64,000 nucleotides of DNA from Meandrina meandrites. Its lineage: Eukaryota; Cnidaria; Anthozoa; Scleractinia; Meandrinidae. This document shows positions 47,381-57,564 of this stretch, in pieces. Location: positions 31,157,991-31,221,990 of the forward strand of contig OY855906.1 in NCBI GenBank assembly GCA_963693305.1, read 5' to 3'. The translations under genes were made by a program, and so were the position numbers. Each line of letters begins with the position of its first letter. Within the stretch, counting starts at the first letter, position 1. The notes below the pieces were generated by a model, which saw only the letters and a program-made list of their open reading frames with translations, searched no databases and was not told where the DNA came from.

Positions 47381-48302
47381 TTATTTATCTTGATGTCTTA
47401 ACAAATCTCAGCATGGCATTATGCAACTAGTTTATTCACGTCTGGACTGTCCGGTAACGTTTTTACCTACGAATGGGATATCAGAAATGAGATATTGATC
47501 ATAAAGAGTGCGGAAAGTCAATTATAATGACAAAAGAAAAAGGCAGAGAGCCCACACAAAACAATTGTTCATTATTGGATGAAGTTGAGCACATAGCGGG
47601 AATCATCAAGACCACCGTTTGCCCCGGAGGACGCCCGGTGAAACATGCATAAAACAAAGAGTCAAAGTAACGTTTGTTTAATGAAAAGGTTAAGGTAAGC
47701 AAAAATCATGAATATTACAATCCAAAACGGTATGACCTCACTGATTTCTTTCTCAATTTCAAAATCCATTAGAGTAGTTAGAGAAATACTAGAGTAATAT
47801 TTATCTTTCATCTATTTTTGTATAGTAAGCTTAATCTCCATTTATAACATATAACACACCGCGTGCAGAAAAGATTATACCATATAAACTGTGCTGTATA
47901 ATAACATATGCCATTACAATACAATAAATTCTAGGCATGACATGCAAACTGATATATTCTAGTCGTTATCAAGTTGCTGTTATTATATTCGACCTGTGCT
48001 GCTGTTGCCTTTGTGTATGTTACAAACTGATCGGTACACAGTGTAGCAATATAGTAAATGCTATTAATAAAGATAAAATTAATCATTCTACTCAAGAGCT
48101 AGGTGCCACAGCGGCACCAGAATGAAATACCAGCTCATCGCCGGAATGGGTTGTTACAAAGCTGGATGGCGTGAGGCACTGTGAGGGAACAGGCAACCAA
48201 TTATGACATGTTGTATTTTTTCACTTCTAGTCTAAGCATATATAGAACTGCATTTAAAAATATCGAAATTCGGCATACAAATCGTCGGCCACCGACATAG
48301 CG
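47381..48302. other. 3' flank of NHL copy 3
   Basis: AT-rich, no coding similarity recognised. Confidence 0.4.
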
Positions 48303-49259
48303 TTAATGTGATTCGTCTGAACCTTTCGACGTGTTATCCATAACGATAAGCTTGCCCTTGGGTTCGCCATCGAAATCTTGTGCAAACGCTACGGCAATGA
48401 GTCCCTCCGAGTTCGCAGTGATGCTTATATCTAGAAGGATCCTCGCTGAGTCGAGCGTGTAGCTTCGCAGTAATTTACTGACAATATAATTACCATGAAT
48501 AGCATTTTTGCTGTCGTATATGGACACGTTTTGATGGAATCCAATTTTTTCTGGGTCATATCTAGAGGATGCGATGACAATGTGTTCGCTTGCTCGATCA
48601 AATGCCATGGCAACTGAGTCGGGATCCACTCCAAAACTACGAAGGGGTTTTCTCTCCACACTGTACTCGTGAACACGTCTTCCCTGCGATTCACTGAATT
48701 TATCCAAAACGTAAATATGACCATTATTGGCAGCCACGATGTCTTGGGCGTCCACCAAAGTTCCCTCTCCAAACTGGCAAACAAACGCACCGTCGGTCCT
48801 GTACACTTCAACCTGACCATGCAAGCCTTTTTCGCCCTCCAGAACGAGTAATTCAGTTTCCTCGTCTCGCGCGAGCACCGCTAGCTTGCGACCTATGGAC
48901 TCTGCCCTCAGCGGAAACTTCTTCTTCAGCGTACCATACTTGCTAAACACAAATACTTCATACCAATGCTTCTTGTTCGACGGATCGTGGACATCATTAG
49001 CTATCCAAACCAGTAGGTATACATTGCCTTCGTTGTCCGTATCAACGTCCACAGTGTCATACAAAAATGCGTCACCGATGGGAAGACTGAGAGAGTGCAG
49101 GTAGCTACCGCTGCTGTCGAACACTTTGGCTCTCATGATGTCCGCCACAATGATTTGTCCTTTGATGCTAGTAGCAATGCCCTTTGGAAGCGTTAGATTG
49201 TGCTCCATAGACAGTTTTACAGAAAAGTCTTGCCTGTCATGTTCCAAAGTATCGGCCAT
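48303..49259 (-). CDS. NHL/beta-propeller protein, N-terminally deleted copy 3
   Basis: A 318-residue frame covers only the propeller. It is very close to copy 2 in the blades (LTLPKGIATSIKG, VDVDTDNEGNVYLLVWIA, DAQDIVAANNGHIYVLDKF, RSFGVDPDSVAMAFDRA). The first three residues, MAD, and the DNA just upstream (TTGCAAAGCAGCATC ... GCTCCTGACCAAGTCAGCATGG) match the leader and start of copy 2. After MAD the protein jumps directly to the segment just before the first blade. So an internal deletion of about 270 codons removed the helical half while keeping start codon and frame. It could be a functional propeller-only protein or a decaying copy. No stop or frameshift is seen within it. Confidence 0.65.
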   Translation of the reverse strand: MADTLEHDRQDFSVKLSMEHNLTLPKGIATSIKGQIIVADIMRAKVFDSSGSYLHSLSLPIGDAFLYDTVDVDTDNEGNVYLLVWIANDVHDPSNKKHWYEVFVFSKYGTLKKKFPLRAESIGRKLAVLARDEETELLVLEGEKGLHGQVEVYRTDGAFVCQFGEGTLVDAQDIVAANNGHIYVLDKFSESQGRRVHEYSVERKPLRSFGVDPDSVAMAFDRASEHIVIASSRYDPEKIGFHQNVSIYDSKNAIHGNYIVSKLLRSYTLDSARILLDISITANSEGLIAVAFAQDFDGEPKGKLIVMDNTSKGSDESH

Positions 49260-49827
49260 GCTGACTTGGTCAGGAGCAACCTCAAAGTGTTTATCTGCTA
49301 GATGCTGCTTTGCAATAAGTCAACCGCAAATTCCACGCTTATTGTCATTAAATATTTAGATTTCAAAACAACATTAAATCAAGCGGTAGGTGACGATGTC
49401 TAATAAAAGGCTAAAAAGAATTTAATTAAACTAAAGAAGCAACAAAGCGTACTTATACAAAAGGTCAATCTTTGCAAAATATAAATGTTTCTTCATCGCT
49501 TTACCAATCGTGTAAATGTCGAAAGGAGACTTTTGTGTGGGCTGTGGTGGAGACATTACGCAAAGGAAAAACGAAGAGAAATGACTTAACTTTGTGCCAG
49601 AGCTGCGAACGTTTACTGACCCATAACTAAATAGGGTTAAAGCCAACTTGCTCATAAGAAGTTTCGTTTCAAATTTCTTTCTTTTTTCGCGGGAAAAGAC
49701 TGTAACAACTCCTTTAAATTCTTTAAGAGTTTGCAATTTTGTGGAAATTTTATTTAATTTCATACCCTTATTTTCATTTCGTGTCCGTCAAACTGAATAG
49801 ACATACTAAAGAAAGAATTAACTATTA

Positions 49828-49851
49828 AATTTTGCCGTGGGGCAAAATTGC
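49828..49851 (-). promoter_or_regulatory. 24-bp conserved hairpin upstream of NHL copy 3
   Basis: Exact reverse complement of 20189-20212, at nearly the same distance from the start codon (569 versus 578 bp). Confidence 0.55.
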
Positions 49852-50975
49852 AGCACTGAGATCAAACGAAAGCGCATTTGAAGACGAAGGTTCTGTTTCT
49901 ATGTTGATCTACATCTTTTTAATTTTTACGAGCTTACATGATACAACGATGCCAGAGATTTCTTCCGAAATTACCTCAAAGTAGATTCATTATGCCCTTA
50001 TTTATCGCCTTATCGACACACCCTGCGAATGACTACTATAATGACGTCATTTGGGAACACGCAAAATATGATATAATGTTACACCGTGTAGAGAACAACA
50101 TTCTGTACAAAACTGTCAGTTGTGGAATTTTGACAATATTGATATACTGGATATAACTCGTAGACATATGTTTACAAAAGAGCAAATAGTTCCTTTTTTT
50201 GTTTTGAATAAGCTCAGTGTGATATTGCACTATCGCATCATTTATGACTTACCTAAGTGCTCACAATGGAAGCAGTGATAGATCCTATATGATAAAATAC
50301 CGTTTGGTTTCATTTCATCAAGGTCAAAGATGGAATACTTGACAGGTTGGTAAGGTTTGACTACAGAAACAAGAGATCTGGACAACAGAAGAAAAACTGT
50401 GTTTATTTTTGAAGTCCAGTCAAGCAAATTAAACCTTTCTTTTGTAATCGGTACTCACAAAGGAAAACTTCAAAACCAGCATGACCAAGTTTCGACGTAA
50501 ACAACCTTGAGTTAATTTATGGAAAAAGTCGGATATTCTAGTCAATAAAGAAAGAAAGGCGGGAGACATTGTTTGCCATTTTTGGTCTGGTTTATTGACT
50601 TCAATCTTAGCAATGAAAAAGTGAATAATGAATGCAAAGAAAATTGCACTTTTTTGAAACTGAGCGCTTTAAAATTCGTTATGATTATCGCACTTTGACG
50701 ATTAAACACTTCAGCTATGTTGCTACCTGACAGTTGCAATGTAATCATTATCTATAATCACACACGTTATAGTTTTTTCAAAGCTCTTCACACCCTGCAC
50801 AAGTCGTCCATGTTGCTGACTGGCGGCACAATGTAGGCAATACATTCTGAGTTTTCAAGCACTGAGCAACTCTTATAGCGGAGCTCCAGCGCGCGAAGCG
50901 CGCCAGCGGAGCACCATGGGTAAGAAATTTTGGTAAACCATCAGGCCGAGAAAATTTGGTAATCACGTGACCGTA

Positions 50976-51030
50976 CGAGCGTCCGAGCGTCCGAGCGTCC
51001 GAGCGTCCGAGCGTCCGAGCGTCCGTCCGT
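50976..51030. repeat. (CGAGCGTC)n minisatellite
   Basis: About six 8-bp CGAGCGTC units ending in CCGTCCGTAC. It sits in GC-rich DNA (50.88-51.29 kb) that looks like part of a dispersed element. Confidence 0.8.
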
Positions 51031-51832
51031 ACAGACTCTGGGGGAGGGGGAGGGGAGTCACAGGACAATATGCCGCCTTGGTTAATGTTAAATCTTTGAT
51101 ATTGAACTTCCATGTTATGGTCAATTGACAGCTGTCAAATCAAGGTATCCGCTGACCAGTATCACATGACCATATCGCGGGCTCAGGCGTAGAGCTAATC
51201 GAGGTGACGTCTTTTTTGGAAGTTGACCGCTGACCAGGTTATGGTTTCCAATTGATCGCGGGCTCTAGTACTCATTTTTTACTTTACTTACCCGGCCTGA
51301 TAATTTTATCATCGCATAAATTCAGATTTAAACAAAGGGCAAGGTAACTAACCGACAAGCTCTGCTTTTAGGCTTGGCTAAATCTATTTTAGAAATAATT
51401 AATTTCGTTTTTTTCTCATGTTAAATAAATGAACTGGACATTTCATTTCAACTTAAACGAAGCGATTGTATGAAAAGGCGGCAAATCTTTGGTGCGCTGT
51501 TCACCTTTTAAGGTGGCTGAACACAGTTTTCGATACCTGTGTTGCATTTTCAATTTTTCCAAAACCATTGATTCCTGGGTCTCCAAAATTAGCATAACAT
51601 AAGATAAAAAGATAGACTTCTGTATTTTGATATTTTAGTTGACGTGTGTTGCGTTGCCATGGTAACATGACTGAATATAAACACTCCATAAAAATTGGGT
51701 TTTATATATTTGCAGAAAATTTAGTCATTAGATTTTCTCCATCCCTTGCATGTAACAAACTTGTAACATTGCTCGCATGTTAACACTATTCTAATAATAT
51801 TTTAACAGAGAGATTTTATTTTAGCGCGAGGC

Positions 51833-51970
51833 GTGTGCGACGAAAAGACCTCAAAAGTTGAATGACAACCTTATGGCACGTTTATGGTAAGCTATTCTGC
51901 CGTTTTCACCGTGGCAAGTTTTAAAAACTAGAAGGATGGGAAGGTCTTTTCGTCACACACACCTCGCGCT
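51833..51970. mobile_element. MITE with 29-bp terminal inverted repeats
   Basis: AGCGCGAGGCGTGTGCGACGAAAAGACCT at the left, inverted at the right with three differences. 138 bp, no coding content. Confidence 0.7.
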
Positions 51971-52637
51971 GTGGGGAGGGGTAGAATGTTTATTTGTCGC
52001 TTGCATGCGTAATCTGACCGCGGTATTTGATAACTTTGAATTTGATAACGGCCTTATGATCGCCGACCTTGCGCCACATCCTCTGACGATGGCGTATTCT
52101 TGTCGAATGTGAAAATTTGCGGCGGCTGTTTAGGTCGTTAGAACCGAGCGATTGCAACGATTTTCGGCCCAAAGCTTGGTAATTTATCGAACTATATTTG
52201 CCCGAGGCTGGATGGCGAAGCGACGCGTGAAAATATGAGAAATTGGAAAAATTCGGGGCTGTGTCGGGATTTGGCGGCGTTGGAAGCTGCATGCCTTGTC
52301 TCTTTCTTTGGAATTAGTAGGGGGCGTCAGTGGCAAGTGAGGAATTAATCGTCCCAAAACCACACTAAAGCTCGCAAAAATAGACAATCAACATTAGGCA
52401 AGTGATCTTTATTTATCTGGCTTACAGTTTATTGTAATTTAGGAACAGAAGATCTAAAATTCAGCGATTTATGGGGCATTACGATCGTTTGAGTCGAACC
52501 GAGACCGACCGTTGCATATCATTAACAAGGCCATCACTTGGTCTGCCTGTGCTTAAGTTGACAATAGCGCTGCGCACTAATGACGTCACAAATTTTGATC
52601 CCCCGGTGTGACTCAGACAAACAAACAGCTTTCCGTA

Positions 52638-53027
52638 TTAAAGGGGCACTGTCACGGACATTTTTTGGCTTTTTTAGTAAAATGGCACCAAAATTGCAAC
52701 TAAGTACCTTCAACCATGCAGGAAATGCTCCTAGAACGTAAAGGAAAGGATATCTGGCAAATTGTCTAAAGAAGAGGGTGACCATAAATAGTTTTCATCA
52801 ATTTTCCCAAACCACAAGAACAGAACTTGAAAAAGTCAGGCTGACTTTTTCAAGTTGAGATCAAGAGCTCCCGATGGTATCACAGTGATATCACCCTATA
52901 TTTACTTCAGTACACTGATATGGTAATTTTAAGAATACTTGACCACTGTTAATGGGTTTCCAATGGTGTAAACATGTTTTTGGCCTGTTGAATTTTTGAA
53001 GTTCTGCTCGTGACAGTGCCCCTTTAA
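52638..53027. mobile_element. TTAA-flanked MITE (Kolobok/piggyBac-like ends)
   Basis: TTAAAGGGGCACTGTCACG at the left and the inverted CGTGACAGTGCCCCTTTAA at the right, with TTAA at both edges. Inner stem AAAAAGTCAGGCTGACTTTTT. No transposase. Confidence 0.7.
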
Positions 53028-53084
53028 AGATCAATGTATGGGAAAGCGAAGTTGATGAGCTATTCGGAGCCATATGTTTATTTG

Positions 53085-54770
53085 AGGTAATGACAAGTTA
53101 TTTAACTAGCTTCGATACAATCTTTTTCGTCAGATTTCAGTGTTAGTGAAATAAGTTCGTCATTTTCTTCAAATTTGTGCTTTAAACTTTCCCTTTTGCC
53201 TTTCATGGTTGGCTTAAAATTCAAAGCTGGATGATAAACATAATCCACGTAAAAGAATTTTAATGATAAAACTTTGCTGCAGGGTAAAACACATTAACGC
53301 AATGTTGAAACAAAGCATTAAGGAAAACAAATTAAAGTTCGTTGAAACCGATAAAGCATATCGTAAACAGGAAGACTTAACGCATCTGCGTTGATTTTCA
53401 CCATCAATTTATTATGTTGATTTTGATCGTGAAACTAAAGAATGTAGCCAAAACTGTAGCCAGTAAAATACAAAAGATAACAGAGTTTGTTTCGTGTTTC
53501 AACACGAGAAACAAACGTGCCCATGACGCAAAACGGAACAACTTTGACCCAAGCTGTTAACTACCACTTAGCTACTGCGTAATAGTTAGGTTAAGAGGAA
53601 TACTAACACAATCAATATTAAATTTTGCTTCAGGGTGTAATATACATGCAGACAAAAACCCATCCGCGTAAACAGGAACATGTAACGAATTATTGTTCAT
53701 TTTCATCGTCAACTTGTTAGATCTTGTTATTGATTTTCATCGTGAATATTAAAGTTAGCAGCATTCATATCTCAGTTTCTCGTTCAGCAAGTAATAATTT
53801 GTCATCAGCAATACCTTAGTTTTGTTTAATTAACTAAAGTACCACTTATCTTGTACTAAAATTTCTAAAAAATGCCAGATGCGATATTTTCTTGTATGTT
53901 AGCTTCGTCGCCTGTGGCTTGTAACCCTCGCGCCTTTGCTGTTCATATTTTCATAGCTCGACTAAGGAATGAAGGCCGACATAAACTCGTGAATCTTCTT
54001 CGTTCATTCAAACACGCTTTCGTTTTTGTTGACATACGGGAGCGCGTATAAGCGAAAGAGATCACCGCGTGCGTGAACCCTAATCGACTAATCTTGTACC
54101 CAGATCTCACTCTGTCAGACGCCTGGCCGTGGCAGATCTGGGTACGAGATTACGTGAACCCGCTAAAAGTAATTAAACAGACTTCCAGTAACACAACTTG
54201 CGGCAAAGCAATAAGATTTCACTTTGTCGTACAATTATTTTTCGCCGATGGCATCGCAAATGGAGGATAATGATTAGGGTCCTTTAATGATTGAATTTTT
54301 TCTGCATTCAGGTGACTTACTATACAAATGTAAACCTTATCTTGAACAAAAGATGTTTTTTCCTGCGTTGGTTTTTATCGCGCTCTCCGCACGTTTCAGT
54401 TCCCGAAACTTTCTCAGTCTAATCTACATTTGCTACCAACCAAAGACAAACTGCTCCTAATGACGTAACATGCCGATTATAAACCCTAAGCTTATGCAAC
54501 TTCGTAAGAGGTTTTGAGCGGGCTTTTGGGGGAGCTTGTATCCGGAATAGAGAACAGGCAGCCCAAACTAACGATAAAAACCACAGTATCCTAAGAAGAG
54601 TCAATTTATAAGGGTTTGTATGGGTACGAAACAATTTTGTTTTAGGAGGTATAAATTCGCATGTTTTATGAATAAAATTGACTTGCACTGTTGCTGTGTA
54701 GTGTTCTTTGTTGTTTGCCAGCTCCTCAGGTCGATTTGATTCGATTTCGGCGAGTTGCTGCTTCGAAGAT
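53085..54770. repeat. Direct segmental duplication, copy A (partner 57565-59255)
   Basis: Starts at TTTGAGGTAATGACAAGTTATTTAACT and stays colinear with copy B to GCTCCTCAGGTCGATT.GATTCGATTTCG, about 1.69 kb. It contains CTTTGCTGCAGGGTAAAA (53272-53289) and a hairpin with arms GTACCCAGATCT/AGATCTGGGTAC near 54098-54146. No gene recognised. Confidence 0.75.
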
Positions 54771-55106
54771 GTTTATTTAAATTCATTCATGGTAATAATT
54801 CAAATTATTATTCAAATCATTACCATGCTAAAAAAAATCAGCCAATTTTTCTACAAGCTCAAACGGATGCTGTTTTTAGTTTCACCTCCAAAGCTATGTT
54901 CAACATAGAAGCAGGATCTCAAGAGGAAGAAAGAATTATTTTAAACCGAAGATACAAGAAAGCTAACCTAAGCTTTCAATCAGTTAATGATACTGCTTTG
55001 GTATCGAGAAAATGTTGATCAGGGTTGTTAGTAATCCGTGGAACGATGGAACACGGAACGGCGGAACGACGGAACGAGAAACAGCAGAACGGGATTTTTT
55101 TTTTCT

Positions 55107-55145
<39 letters not shown>

Positions 55146-55421
55146 AAAAAAACCAACAAAGAAAAAGTAAATATATCTCACAAAATAAAGGGCATGCATA
55201 TATTCTTTATCCTTCGAAGTCGATCCAGAGCCAGGTTGTCGAGTTCATTTCGAGTGTGGATTTCAAGGAGAAGCGTGACTGCCCTTCGGACTTGCTCGCC
55301 CCAATCGAGACAATGAAACGTACAAAGTCGAAGCAAGTCAAAAAAGCCGTTGACAAAATAAATAGAAGGGCCTGAAAAGTTACTTATTTCGTAAGAAAAA
55401 AACAAAGAACAGAAATGAAAA

Positions 55422-55537
55422 GCCCACAACAAGGGTTATTTTCAGTTGGTCACCCATCCAAGTACTAACCCCGCCCAACAGGGCTTAACTTCAGCGATCG
55501 GACAAGAACCGTTGCTTTCCATGTGGTATCAGATAGC
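55422..55537 (-). rRNA. 5S rRNA-like sequence (probable pseudogene) in left arm
   Basis: Reverse-complement partner of 56121-56236 with few differences. On the + strand it reads GGTCACCCATCCAAGTACTAACC and GGGCTTAACTTCAGCGATCGGAC. Confidence 0.65.
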
Positions 55538-56120
55538 GCGTAAATCAGCTAACGAAAGTCCAGTCAGTCGGCAACGAAAGTGCCAAATTGTTCAAAAGAT
55601 CTACCGGTATTTCTTGTTCTCTATTTGCATGACTCTGGTAACAACCTTCCTTTAATGGTTTACAAATTTCGGGATAGTTGCAGATGCAGGCACACGCTGC
55701 AGACACTCAAAGATTGAAGATGAAGATCACTGAAGATTGTACATGTCAGTAGTACAATTTTTACTGGTTAAAACAGTTTTGCAACCCTCCTAGGGGTTAG
55801 CGACTTTATACTTACAAATTCAACTTTTTTATCATGTCTATGAAGAGATATTTATACAAACGGAACACGCCGGCCGTTAACCCGGGTTCATTCTATACTG
55901 CCGCAAGACAAATTTCCGGTCCTGTTGGTGTCTAGCGTTCTCGTTAGCCGGTCAAAATTGTTGCGCAAGATGTCCTCCAAGGATAAGGAAGTTCTTATTT
56001 TTCAAAATGGAGTGCTAAGGATCAAACAAAAAAAATCGCAGAAATTTACAATTCCTGAACATGAGGCGCCTATAAGGCACTTTCGTTGCCGAAACTGGAC
56101 TTTCGTTAGCTGATTTACGC

Positions 56121-56236
56121 GCTTTCTGATACCACATGGAAAGCAACGGTTCTTGTCCGATCGCTGAAGTTAAGCCCTGGTGGGCGGGGTTAGTACTTGG
56201 ATGGGTGACCAACTGAAAATACCTCTTGTTGTGGGC
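56121..56236 (+). rRNA. 5S rRNA-like sequence (probable pseudogene) in right arm
   Basis: TCTTGTCCGATCGCTGAAGTTAAGCCC, then GGTTAGTACTTGGATGGGTGACC and a 3' GTTGTGGGC align along the whole 5S rRNA, about 116 nt. Parts of the pol III internal control region (AGTTAAGC; GGATGGGTGACC) are retained. Several changes from metazoan 5S in the first 40 and last 30 bases argue against a working rRNA. Confidence 0.65.
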
Positions 56237-56644
56237 TTTTCATTTCTGTTCTTTGTTTTTTTCTTACGAAATAGTAACTTTTGAGGCCTTTCTATTGTTT
56301 TTTTTATCAACGGCTTTTTTGACTTGCTTCAACTTTGTACGTTTCATTGTCTCGATTGGGGCGAGCAAGTCCGAAGGGCAGTCACGCTTCTCCTTGAAAT
56401 CCTCACTCGAAATGAACTCGACAACCTGGCTCTAGATCGACTTCGAAGGATAAAGAATATATGCATGCCCTTTATTTTGTGAGATATATTTACTTTTTCT
56501 TTGTTGTTTTTTTTTTGTTTAAAAAAAAAAAAACAGAAAAAAATCCCGTTCCGTTGTTTCTCGTTCCGTCGTTCCGCCGTTCCGTGTTCCGTCGTTCCAC
56601 GAATTACTAACAACCGTTGATCAGCATTAAAGACGTTTTTGATG

Positions 56645-56667
56645 CAGGGTGCGGAAACTGCACCCTG
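56645..56667 (-). promoter_or_regulatory. 23-bp hairpin, third exact copy
   Basis: CAGGGTGCGGAAACTGCACCCTG. On the - strand its neighbours (TTTGTTTCATCAGGGTGC, GCCGCATTGCTTTGTTT) match those of the 24513-24535 copy. Confidence 0.6.
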
Positions 56668-57035
56668 ATGAAACAAAGAAGCAGATCTGAGAAACAAAGC
56701 AATGCGGCGCCCAAGAACAGGGAAAAAAGGAAATGAATTGAGCAAAGAAACAATAACTGCAAGTTGCATTGGCAAGTCGAATTTCAGTTCCCACACTGAA
56801 CGCTAAAAATAGAAGAACCTTGACCCTAATTCTTGTTCGTAATCATTGATGTCCTTTGTTTCTTTCAGGCAACTGCTTGCTGACAACTCATTTAACTCCT
56901 TTCAATACAATCTTCTTTACATCATATTCAGTGTTAGCGAAATGAGTTTGCGATATTTTCTTAAATTAATGCTGATCATCTACGTTTCTAACTTTCATCT
57001 TTTTAAAATACAAACCTGCACAACATAAACACAAA

Positions 57036-57545
57036 TCATTGTAAAATAATTTTAATGATTAAATCGTTTGCTGCAGGGTAAAACACATTAACGCGAAGTT
57101 GAAACAAAGAATCGAAAAGAACAAGGAAAAAATTAAGGTTCGTTGAAACGGGATAAAGCACATCGTAAACAGGAAGATATAACGTGTCTGTGTTAATTTT
57201 TCTATTTTCATAAAACACAATAAAGAATCTAAAGATGGGGGAGGTGCCTATCAAAAGGATGTAAAAAATGAACAGCCTCCTGGCAAAGAAACAATAGCTA
57301 CAAGTCGTTCTTACAAGACAGACAAATAACATTTTAATTTTTCCTTCAAAGTCTTTTCAGTTTCTTATTAAAGCCAGTATGTGAACTGTAACATGTTAAC
57401 AAAATCCAAATTGAAAGTAAAGAATGTTTTCTACAAAAAAGCACCCCACGAGTTGTTTGTTGCGTGATGCAACACGGAAAATAAACGAGAAAACATTTAA
57501 CGCTGATGACCCAAAACGGAAGAACCTTGACCCAACAAGTATCGC
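57036..57545 (-). promoter_or_regulatory. Third copy of the upstream-type block on the - strand
   Basis: TTTGCTGCAGGGTAAAACACATTAACGCG (57067 onward), AAAGCA.ATCGTAAACAGGAAGA and CAAAGAAACAATAGCTACAAG match blocks at 53.27, 57.77 and, inverted, 16.9 and 23.8 kb. No coding sequence downstream on that strand. Confidence 0.4.
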
Positions 57546-57564
57546 TTAACGTTTTATGTCCTTT

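Larger units (their letters stand above)
55023..56615. mobile_element. 1.6-kb long-inverted-repeat (Mutator-like or fold-back) element carrying 5S rRNA-like sequence in both arms
   Basis: The arms are 55023-55584 and 56076-56615, inverted to each other. Outer ends GGTTGTTAGTAAT.CGTGGAACGA.GGAACACGGAACGGCGGAACGACGG. The flanks carry an exact 9-bp direct repeat, GTTGATCAG (55014-55022 and 56616-56624). 9-bp duplications with long inverted ends are typical of Mutator-like elements. Each arm holds a 116-bp 5S-like sequence, a body with a short shared open frame, and a poly-T/A tract. The 490-bp interior (55585-56075) has only a small open frame (55925-56113, MSSKDKEVLIFQNG and onward) of unknown meaning. 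The related unoccupied sequence at 24549-24575 supports the insertion point. Confidence 0.75.

Noticed and set aside
46977..47430. Opposed frames of 126 and 142 codons with Gly/Pro runs
   Set aside because: Translation of C/G homopolymers inside a MITE.
55038..56796. Open frames in the arms of the 5S element (shared NELDNLALDRLRRIKN-type peptide)
   Set aside because: They are conserved only because the arms are copies of each other; poly-T/A tracts interrupt them and no domain is recognised.
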